Of a DNA stretch of 20,446 bases, positions 14,953 through 20,446 are shown piece after piece; position 1 is the first letter of the stretch; each line of letters opens with the position of its first letter. The notes under the pieces were generated by a model, which searched no databases, was not told the DNA's origin, and worked only from the letters and a program-made list of their open reading frames with translations. The translations under genes and the position numbers were made by a program. This stretch comes from an uncultured Collinsella sp. (lineage in GTDB: Bacteria > Actinomycetota > Coriobacteriia > Coriobacteriales > Coriobacteriaceae). The stretch is taken from the NCBI GenBank assembly GCA_900764415.1, contig CAAFOA010000046.1:1-20446 (forward strand), given 5' to 3'.

Positions 14953-15046
14953 CATCAAATGAAATGCAAAGTTTTATGCGCTTGATTATCGATGAAATGT
15001 AGGATTTTTAGAACCTAAAATCGGATGAAATGCAGAGATTTAGGAT
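14953..15046. repeat. Three-copy 33-bp-period array upstream of ATPase 3
   Basis: The core RATGAAATGY occurs at 14958, 14991 and 15024, again exactly 33 bp apart. Flanks are related: ATC before the core and an A/G-rich then T-rich stretch after it. The copy farthest from the gene has CCTAAA/TTTAGG ends (15014-15019 and 15039-15044) around the core; symmetry is weaker in the other two. The array ends 18 bases before the chosen start of ATPase 3, on its 5' side. The middle copy reads ATTATCGATGAAA, resembling ATTATTCGATGGAAA in the array of ATPase 1. Confidence 0.8.
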
Positions 15047-15076
15047 TATAAGCAGAAAGAAGGGGCAGCCCCGGCG

Positions 15077-15109
15077 AATGTGACAAAGGGACTGTCCCTT
15101 TGTCACATT
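15077..15109. repeat. Perfect 33-bp REP-like palindrome
   Basis: Two 16-bp arms, AATGTGACAAAGGGAC and its exact complement, flank a single T at 15093. It lies eight bases past the stop of the small Cys-rich gene (15118) and upstream of ATPase 3. It shares GACAAAGGGAC-W-GTCCCTTTGTC with 3317-3351. It may also serve as the 3' end of the kinase operon. Confidence 0.8.
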
Positions 15110-15117
15110 GCGCTCGA

Positions 15118-15447
15118 CTACTCGTCGACGATCTCGGCAAGCCAGACGTTCAGCGTATCGACCTCGGGGCAGCAGAACTTTGCCGTACCGGGCTCGTTGC
15201 CAGGCACGGTTCCGCCATAGCGCAGGATATCGATATAGGGAAAGCCCACATGGCAGGCCATGGCACACATCTTGCCGCGGTCTCGGTCGAAGTCGAAGAC
15301 GTCACCCGGCTTGTGCCCGTGATGGCAGCGGCATGTGCCCAGCTGGTCCACGCAGCTAATGCGAATACGTGGGCGCCTGCCGCGCGGGGCACCGAGCGGC
15401 TTGTTCTCGCCCGCCGCCTCGGTGCTGCTCTCGTCGGCGTTACTCAT
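15118..15447 (-). CDS. Small Cys-rich protein, TIGR04076-like
   Basis: 109 residues from the ATG at 15447. After a polar, low-complexity N-terminus (about 30 residues) it holds CRCHHGHKPGDVFDFD, then MCAMACHVGFPYIDILRYGG and a C-terminal KFCCPEVDTLNVWLAEI. The spacing of Cys, the PxGxxF-like turn and the CP...V ending fit the TIGR04076 group of short conserved proteins of unknown function; metal binding is plausible but not shown. The frame could be extended six bases to a TTG, but the ATG is preferred. It overlaps the end of the pyridoxamine kinase gene by eight bases (ATGAGTAA), so translation is probably coupled. Nothing visible links it to vitamin B6 beyond this pairing. Confidence 0.82.
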   Translation of the reverse strand: MSNADESSTEAAGENKPLGAPRGRRPRIRISCVDQLGTCRCHHGHKPGDVFDFDRDRGKMCAMACHVGFPYIDILRYGGTVPGNEPGTAKFCCPEVDTLNVWLAEIVDE

Positions 15448-16264
15448 GGTCAATCACATCCAGGCAGGCCTCGATGGGAAGGCCGGCGGACTTATCCTCC
15501 TGGTCGGCATTGCGCTCGATGAGCTCCGCTACCACACGCATGGCATCGCTCGTCGCGCGCTGCAGGCTCCAACCGGCCATAACGCGGCCGACAAGCACCG
15601 CCGAGAACGTGTCGCCCGTGCCCGGAAAGTAGACCGGAATCAGCTCGAAGGGAATCGTGAAGTACTCCCCCGCCACATGGTCGTAACCGATGACGACATT
15701 CGCACCGTCGACCACAGCGCTCGTAATGACCACCGACTTGGCGCCCAGGACACGCACGGCATCCACAAGAGCGCGGCCCTCATCGGGCGTGATTTGCTCG
15801 GCAATGGGCGTATCGGTGAGCAGGCATGCCTCGGTATAGTTGGGCACCGCGTAGTCTGCGCACTCCAGCAGATGCCGCATAAGGCCAATCGTGGACTCGG
15901 GCACGCCGGCGTAGAGCTTGCCGTTGTCGCCCATGATGGGGTCGACGAACACCTTGGTACCCTTTTGCGCGCGACGGTGGCAGAAGTCCGAAATGATGCG
16001 CGTCTCTTCCTCGGTCACGATAAAGCCGGTCGAGATGGCGTCGAACTCAAAGCCGAGCTCCTCCCAGATGGCGAGGCTCTGGCGCACGTACTCTGTGGTG
16101 TCGTGGATGTAGAACTTGGGATAGTTGAGCGTATCGGACACCAGCGCCGTCGGCAGGTTGTGGATGCGGTAGCCCATATGCGACAGCACCGGCAGCATGG
16201 CGGAAAGCGCGACCTTGCCGTAGCCGCACATATCGTTAATCAGCAGCAGCTGAGTATTCTTCAT
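15440..16264 (-). CDS. pdxY: Pyridoxamine/pyridoxal kinase (ribokinase superfamily)
   Basis: 274 residues. It should phosphorylate pyridoxamine or pyridoxal with ATP to salvage vitamin B6 in the cytoplasm. The N-terminus reads LLINDMCGYGKVALSAMLPVLSHMGY, where the substrate pocket lies, followed by LPTALVSDTLNY. VFVDPIMGDNGKLY and VPNYTEA are typical of the PdxK/PdxY branch, and FPGTGDTFSAVL holds the anion hole and catalytic Asp. These motifs set it apart from PfkB sugar kinases and from ThiD. The start at 16264 is supported by GGGAG six bases upstream; a frame running to 16366 lacks a site. The small Cys-rich gene overlaps its end and is likely co-transcribed. The symbol is by family; PdxK-type activity is equally possible. 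Confidence 0.88.
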   Translation of the reverse strand: MKNTQLLLINDMCGYGKVALSAMLPVLSHMGYRIHNLPTALVSDTLNYPKFYIHDTTEYVRQSLAIWEELGFEFDAISTGFIVTEEETRIISDFCHRRAQKGTKVFVDPIMGDNGKLYAGVPESTIGLMRHLLECADYAVPNYTEACLLTDTPIAEQITPDEGRALVDAVRVLGAKSVVITSAVVDGANVVIGYDHVAGEYFTIPFELIPVYFPGTGDTFSAVLVGRVMAGWSLQRATSDAMRVVAELIERNADQEDKSAGLPIEACLDVIDHE

Positions 16265-16390
16265 GAGGGTCTCCCTTGGTTCGGGCACGGCGCGGCAGCG
16301 CCACCGTGCGACTAAGTGTAGCGCAGGAGGCGTTGTGGGCGGTCGCCAGGGTCGCGAAGAGCGCATTGTTGCGGAAAGGTTTCGGAAATG

Positions 16391-16495
16391 GGGGGCATAG
16401 GCCTTGTGGCCATGCCCGACGATTGAACGTCAGATTGCCGCTTAGGAACGCTTGCAGCGTCGAGCGGTTACGGCGTTTGGTAAAGCGCCGTAACT
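16391..16495. repeat. Two-hairpin intergenic element, copy 3
   Basis: Hairpin 1 (16392-16416) is GGGCAT, bulged A, GGCC, loop TTGT, GGCC, ATGCCC. The linker holds TTGAACGTCAGATTGCC and GCAGCGTCGA. Hairpin 2 (16467-16493) begins GTTACGGCG and is nearly the same as in copy 1. Here the element lies between divergent genes (pyridoxamine kinase and MarR), so it is not simply a terminator of a flanking gene. This and promoter elements at 16512-16574 are what the 331-base gap contains. Confidence 0.8.
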
Positions 16496-16511
16496 TAATA
16501 AGTTTGGTACC

Positions 16512-16540
16512 TTGACATTCATTTCTCATGCTCCTAGATT
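16512..16540 (+). promoter_or_regulatory. Sigma-70 type promoter of the MarR-ABC operon
   Basis: A perfect -35 box TTGACA (16512-16517) is followed after exactly 17 bases by TAGATT (16535-16540), which matches four of six -10 positions. It lies 55 bases before the MarR start codon. The inverted repeat of the candidate operator begins within the -10 box. Confidence 0.75.
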
Positions 16541-16574
16541 GGTTAGGCACAAAACAATTCCACTACCTAACTAA
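16539..16574. promoter_or_regulatory. Candidate MarR operator
   Basis: TTGGTTAGG (16539-16547) and CCTAACTAA (16566-16574) form inverted arms with one mismatch, separated by 18 bases. They overlap the end of the -10 box and the likely transcription start. MarR family repressors commonly bind dyads of this kind in their own promoters, so autorepression released by a ligand is the natural reading. The wide gap between arms is unusual for one dimer and might mean two sites. Confidence 0.55.
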
Positions 16575-16595
16575 AGAAAGGAGCAACACTAATTC

Positions 16596-17102
16596 ATGTG
16601 CGATGAACCTCTTAACCTTTGTTCGCACGAGCCCGACGGCGATCCGTCACAGCCGGCGGATGCACCCGAAGCGGCTAGCTCAGAAGACAAGCTTGCCAAG
16701 CGCATCCTCAATGGCCTGGGCTTTTGCGGCCATTACATGCATTTTCATGGCGGAGGCGTATCCGGCAAGGCGCCCATCATCTGCCTGCTGGCCAAGCAAC
16801 CCGGCGGCGAGATGTCGCAGCAGGAACTCGGCATGCACTTTGACCTCAAGCCGGGGTCGCTTTCCGAGATCCTGTCCAAGCTCGAGCTCAACGGCCTCAT
16901 CGAGCGCAGCCGTAACCCCAAGGATCGACGGCAGCTCACCATTCGCCTGACCGAGACCGGCCGGGAAAACGCCCGCATCGACCAGGCAGCCCGCATTCGC
17001 TTTAGAGAGCAGGCCTTTAGTGCGCTCACCCACGACGAGCGCGAGGACCTCGCCGAAATGCTCGATAAAATCCGTGTAACCTGGGAGGAACTGGATGATT
17101 AA
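16596..17102 (+). CDS. MarR family transcriptional regulator
   Basis: 168 residues. After a polar N-terminal tail of about 30 residues comes a winged-helix domain: ICLLAKQPGGEMSQQELGMHFDLKPGSLSEILSKLE forms the helix-turn-helix, and LIERSRNPKDRRQLTIRLTETGR the wing with the conserved D-R-R. This is the DNA-binding core of MarR proteins, which act as dimers and usually repress nearby efflux genes until a ligand binds. AAAGGAG is 12 bases before the ATG, a rather long spacing. The stop overlaps the ABC gene start by eight bases (ATGATTAA), so it is the first gene of the exporter operon and probably represses it from the dyad at 16539-16574. The ligand is unknown. Confidence 0.92.
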   Translation: MCDEPLNLCSHEPDGDPSQPADAPEAASSEDKLAKRILNGLGFCGHYMHFHGGGVSGKAPIICLLAKQPGGEMSQQELGMHFDLKPGSLSEILSKLELNGLIERSRNPKDRRQLTIRLTETGRENARIDQAARIRFREQAFSALTHDEREDLAEMLDKIRVTWEELDD

Positions 17103-18909
17103 AACCCTCATGGGCAGCATCCGCGACTATATGAAAGTCACCGTTGCCACGCCGTTGCTCGTGCTTGGCGAGGTGCTCTGCGAGATGCTGATTCCATTTA
17201 TCACCGCCAACCTGATCGACGCCATCAAAGATGGCACCACCGTAGCCGAGATGCTTCCCACCGCGGGCTTTTTGGTGCTCATCGCGCTGACGTCGCTTGC
17301 TTTTGGCGCCGCTGCCGGCGTCACCTGCAGCCATGCGAGTTGCGGCTTCGCTAAGAACCTGCGTCACGACCTGTTCTACAAGATCCAGACGTTCAGCTTT
17401 GCCAACATCGATGAGTTCTCGAGCTCCTCGCTCGTCACGCGCCTGACCACCGATATCAACAACGTGCAGCAGGCCTTTATGATGATCATCCGTATCGCCG
17501 TGCGCGCGCCGCTGGTATTGATCTTCGCCTTTACCATGGCATTTATCATGGGCGGCAGCGTCGCCATGGTCTACCTGGTCATCATTCCGCTGCTGGGCTT
17601 TGGGCTGTTCTTTATCATCTTTAAGGTGCGTCCCATCTTCTCGCGCGTGTTCCACAAGTACGACGCCCTTAACGAGTCCGTCGAGGAAAACGTCACCGGC
17701 ATGCGCGTGGTCAAGAGCTATGTGCGCGAAGACTTTGAGAAGGAGAAGTTCGCGACCGCCGCACGCGACGTCCAGATGGACTTCACCCGCGCCGAGAAGC
17801 TGCTCGCCTTTAACAACCCCATGATGAACATCTGCGTCAACGGCGCGTTCGTCGTCATCATCTACCTGGGCTCCAAGCTCATCATCACGAGCCAGGGCAC
17901 GCTGTTCGACGTGGGCCAGCTCTCCTCGATCTTTACCTATGGCTTCCAAATCCTCATGAGCCTGATGCAGCTATCGATGATCTTTGTCATGGTGACCATG
18001 GCCGACGAATCGGCGCACCGCATCACCGAGGTGCTGGCCGCCGAGCCCACGATCGCCGATCCCGCCGAGCCCGTGCTCGAGGTCGCCGATGGCTCCATCG
18101 ACTTTGACCACGTGAGCTTTAAGTATTCCGCGCATGCGAAGCGCCAGGCGCTCGACGATATCGACCTGCACATTAAGAGCGGCGAGACCATCGGCATCAT
18201 CGGCGGCACCGGCTCGGCCAAGTCCACGCTTGTAAACCTTATCGCCCGTCTGTACGACACCACCGAGGGCACCGTGCGCGTGGGCGGCGTGGATGTGCGC
18301 GACTACGACTTGGACGCCCTGCGCCACCAGGTCGCCATGGTGCTGCAGAAAAACGTGCTGTTTAGCGGCACCATCGCCGAGAATCTGCGCTGGGGCGACC
18401 CGAACGCCACCGACGAGGAGGTCCGCGAGGCGGCACATCTGGCCTGCGCCGACGAGTTTGTCGACGGCTTCCCCAAGGGCTATGACGCCTGGATCGAACA
18501 GGGCGGCTCCAATGTCTCGGGAGGTCAGAAGCAGCGCCTGTGCATTGCGCGCGCCCTGCTGCGTCGCCCCAAGATCTTGATCCTGGACGACTCCACCAGC
18601 GCCGTCGACACCAAGACCGACGCCAAGATTCGCGCAGGGCTGGCAAGCTATCTGCCCAACACGACCAAGCTCATCATCGCCCAGCGCATTAGCTCCGTGC
18701 AGGACGCAGACCGCATCATCGTCATGGAGGGCGGCCGTATCGCGCAGATCGGTAACCACGACGAGCTGCTCAAGACGAGCGAGATCTACCGCGAGACCTT
18801 CACCTCGCAGAACAAGATGTCTGCCGAGGGCGAAGAGGCCGTCGAAGCCGACACCGAGGCATCCGCAACACAAGCTCAGACCAAGGAAGGAGGCGAGGCA
18901 CATGAGTAA
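17095..18909 (+). CDS. Heterodimeric ABC exporter, half-transporter with degenerate ATP site
   Basis: 604 residues: a six-helix membrane domain (about 15-300) fused to an ATPase domain (about 335-570) and an acidic tail. The ATPase has several non-consensus residues. Walker A is GGTGSAKST at 370-378 with Ala for the usual Gly before Lys. Walker B is ILILDD (494-499) with Asp499 in place of the catalytic Glu. The switch His is Gln530 in IIAQRIS. The signature NVSGGQ is at 473-478. This pattern is that of the degenerate subunit of TM287/288 or BmrCD-type heterodimers, which hydrolyse ATP mainly at one site. GGGAGGA precedes the ATG, which overlaps the MarR stop; the gene end overlaps the next half-transporter by eight bases. 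Likely exports drugs or other toxic compounds. Confidence 0.94.
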   Translation: MIKTLMGSIRDYMKVTVATPLLVLGEVLCEMLIPFITANLIDAIKDGTTVAEMLPTAGFLVLIALTSLAFGAAAGVTCSHASCGFAKNLRHDLFYKIQTFSFANIDEFSSSSLVTRLTTDINNVQQAFMMIIRIAVRAPLVLIFAFTMAFIMGGSVAMVYLVIIPLLGFGLFFIIFKVRPIFSRVFHKYDALNESVEENVTGMRVVKSYVREDFEKEKFATAARDVQMDFTRAEKLLAFNNPMMNICVNGAFVVIIYLGSKLIITSQGTLFDVGQLSSIFTYGFQILMSLMQLSMIFVMVTMADESAHRITEVLAAEPTIADPAEPVLEVADGSIDFDHVSFKYSAHAKRQALDDIDLHIKSGETIGIIGGTGSAKSTLVNLIARLYDTTEGTVRVGGVDVRDYDLDALRHQVAMVLQKNVLFSGTIAENLRWGDPNATDEEVREAAHLACADEFVDGFPKGYDAWIEQGGSNVSGGQKQRLCIARALLRRPKILILDDSTSAVDTKTDAKIRAGLASYLPNTTKLIIAQRISSVQDADRIIVMEGGRIAQIGNHDELLKTSEIYRETFTSQNKMSAEGEEAVEADTEASATQAQTKEGGEAHE

Positions 18910-20377
18910 GGCAACGACCGCCGAGCGCGCGCTCAACCGCAAGGGTGGCACCATGTCGCGCCTCATCAAGACGCTCTTTGGCTTCTACCCCGTGCTTTTG
19001 CCCCTCGTCGTCGTCGGCGTGGTGCTCTGCGCCATCATCAACTCCATCGGCGCGACCTTCCTTCAGAGCGCCCTGCAGATTATTAGCGAATCGTGGCAGT
19101 CGGGCGATTGGGAAGCTGCACAGCCCAAGATCGCACAGCTCGTGACCACCCTCGCCTGCATCTACGGCGTCGGCATCCTGTCCTCGCTGTTCTGGAACCG
19201 CGCCATGGCCATCGTCACGCAGGGCTCGCTCGAGAAGCTGCGCGAGAAGATGTTCAACCGCATGCAGGACCTGCCGATTCGCTACTTCGACACGCACCAG
19301 CGCGGCGACATCATGAGCCACTACACCAACGACATCGACACGCTGCGCCAGATGATCAGCCAGTCGCTGCCCAACCTGCTCATGACGACCATCGTCATCG
19401 TCACGGTGTTCTTTATCATGCTGTACTACAGCGTTTGGATGTGCCTGGTCATTGTGGCAGGCGTCGCCTTTATGACCTTTATGACCAAGCTGCTCGGCTC
19501 CAACTCCGCGCGCTTCTTTATTGCGCAGCAGACCGAGCTCGGCGTGGTCGAGGGCCATATCGAGGAAGTCATGAACGGCCAGAAGGTCGTCAAGGCATTC
19601 TGCCACGAGTCTGCCGCCGAGGCCGATTTTGACGAGCGCAACGAAAAGCTCTTCGAGGTCTCGCAGAAGGCCAACATGTACGCCAACATCCTCATGCCCA
19701 TCCTTATGAACCTGGGCAACCTGCTCTACGTGCTGGTCGCACTGGCAGGCGGCATTTTCCTGGCGCTGGGCGTGCCCAACCTGAGCATCTCGGGCATGGC
19801 ACTGTCCATCGCCGTCGTGGTGCCGTTCCTCAACATGACCAAGCAGTTCTGCGGACAGATCGGCCAGATCTCGCAGCAAATCAACGCCGTGGTCATGGGC
19901 CTCGCCGGCGCCGACCGTATCTTTGAGCTCATCGACGAGGAGCCCGAAGCCGACGAAGGCTATGTGACGCTTGTCAACGCTCAGGTGAACCCCGACACCT
20001 GGCAGCTCGAGGAGGCCGACCACCACACCGGCATGTGGGCGTGGAAACATCCGCACCGCGCAACCGGCGAGATCGAGTACGTGCCGCTGCGCGGCGACCT
20101 GGTCATGGACAACGTCGACTTTGGCTACACGCCCGACCACGAGGTGCTGCACGGCGTGTCCGTATTTGCCAAGCCGGGCCAGAAGGTCGCGTTTGTCGGC
20201 GCCACCGGTGCCGGTAAGACGACCATCACCAACCTCATCAACCGCTTCTATGACATCGCCGACGGCAAGATTCGCTACGACGGCATCAACGTCAACAAGA
20301 TCCGCAAGGCCGACCTGCGCCGCTCGCTGGGCGTCGTGCTACAGGACGTGAACCTGTTCACCGGCACTGTGATGGAT
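18902..20377 (+). CDS. Heterodimeric ABC exporter, second half-transporter, 3' end missing
   Basis: 492 genuine residues. The membrane domain spans about 25-345 (six helices, coupling segment RYFDTHQRGDIMSHYTNDID). A linker with GMWAWKHPHRATGE follows, then the ATPase domain begins, with Walker A GATGAGKTT at 433-441 and Q-loop VVLQDVNLF. The Walker A is canonical, unlike that of its partner. The signature, Walker B and switch regions are lost because the contig stops after GTVMD at 20377. The frame stays open into adapter sequence, so the apparent residues LSLIHISEPT and onward are artefact. The ATG lies in ATGAGTAA overlapping the upstream stop, with GGAGG nearby, implying coupled translation and a 1:1 partner. 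By family, this subunit should carry the catalytic Glu. Confidence 0.94.
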
Positions 20378-20446
20378 CTGTCTCTTATACACATCTCCGA
20401 GCCCACGAGACTACGCTGCATCTCGTATGCCGTCTTCTGCTTGAAA
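20378..20446 (+). other. Illumina Nextera i7 adapter contamination at contig end
   Basis: The segment begins with the Tn5 mosaic end CTGTCTCTTATACACATCT (20378-20396), followed by CCGAGCCCACGAGAC (20397-20411), an eight-base index TACGCTGC (20412-20419, which I recall as Nextera XT N721), the P7 flow-cell part starting ATCTCGTATGCCG (20420-20443) and AAA. It is read-through of the sequencing library, not genomic DNA. It replaces the end of the second ABC gene in frame. Confidence 0.99.

Noticed and set aside
14935-14958. Upstream ATG for ATPase 3 at 14958
   Set aside because: It lies in the repeat array and has no ribosome site; the ATG at 14934 has AGGGGAG at five bases and matches the starts of the sister proteins.
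15335-16315. Open frame on the + strand opposite the pyridoxamine kinase
   Set aside because: No ribosome site or motif; the - strand frame has the ribokinase-family motifs.
16391-16495. Riboswitch in the leader of the pyridoxamine kinase or MarR gene
   Set aside because: The same element occurs at two gene 3' ends elsewhere in the window, so it is a dispersed repeat and not specific to these leaders.
18800-20152. Long open frame on the - strand opposite the ABC genes
   Set aside because: Rich in His, Val, Asp and Leu with no recognisable motif; the + strand encodes two full ABC domains with ribosome sites and overlaps.
20378-20446. Unusual C-terminal tail of the second ABC subunit
   Set aside because: It is the translated Nextera adapter and not part of the protein.

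Overview
The window looks like chromosomal DNA of a high-GC gut Actinomycetota, most likely Collinsella or a close Coriobacteriia relative. This is inferred from protein character, GC-rich codon use and the type of intergenic palindromes; no 16S gene or other marker is present. The right edge is not genomic: the last 69 bases are an Illumina Nextera i7 adapter, so the window ends at a contig end carrying library contamination.

Layout. 1-183 is the 3' end of an unrecognised gene, followed by a strong terminator. 496-1797 (+) is an AAA_14/DUF4143 ATPase (ATPase 1), bracketed by near-identical 40-bp repeats. 2054-3121 (-) is prfA (release factor 1) and 3351-4766 (-) an M20 peptidase. 7731-4839 (-) is a three-gene polar amino acid ABC importer operon: Tat-type lipoprotein, permease with extra N-terminal helices, ATPase. 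Next on the - strand come a LacX/GalM-type aldose epimerase (8025-8918) and a single-pass membrane protein of unknown function (8998-9864). On the + strand follow an MFS exporter (10125-11378, TTG start) and a second AAA_14/DUF4143 ATPase (11574-12944) with a low-molecular-weight protein tyrosine phosphatase 33 bases downstream. A third such ATPase (13573-14934, -) follows, then a pyridoxamine kinase overlapping a small Cys-rich TIGR04076-like gene (16264-15118, -). A MarR regulator and two ABC half-exporters (16596 to the contig end, +) form a drug-efflux type operon, the second half-exporter cut off by the adapter.

Most unusual content. Each of the three ATPase genes is preceded by its own three-copy repeat array. 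The three arrays differ in sequence but all have a spacing of exactly 33 bp. The ATPases share an N-terminal Walker A/B ATPase, an [IV]VGGMP motif and a C-terminal D...ExK nuclease-like motif. This looks like a family of self-regulating ATPases or ATPase-nucleases, each with a private iteron-like operator. Separately, a ~105-bp element of two hairpins joined by a conserved linker occurs three times (1951-2055, 7912-8024, 16391-16495), with compensatory changes in its stems. Several families of perfect REP-like palindromes with GGGAC cores sit between genes.

The other genes are ordinary housekeeping, transport and efflux genes.
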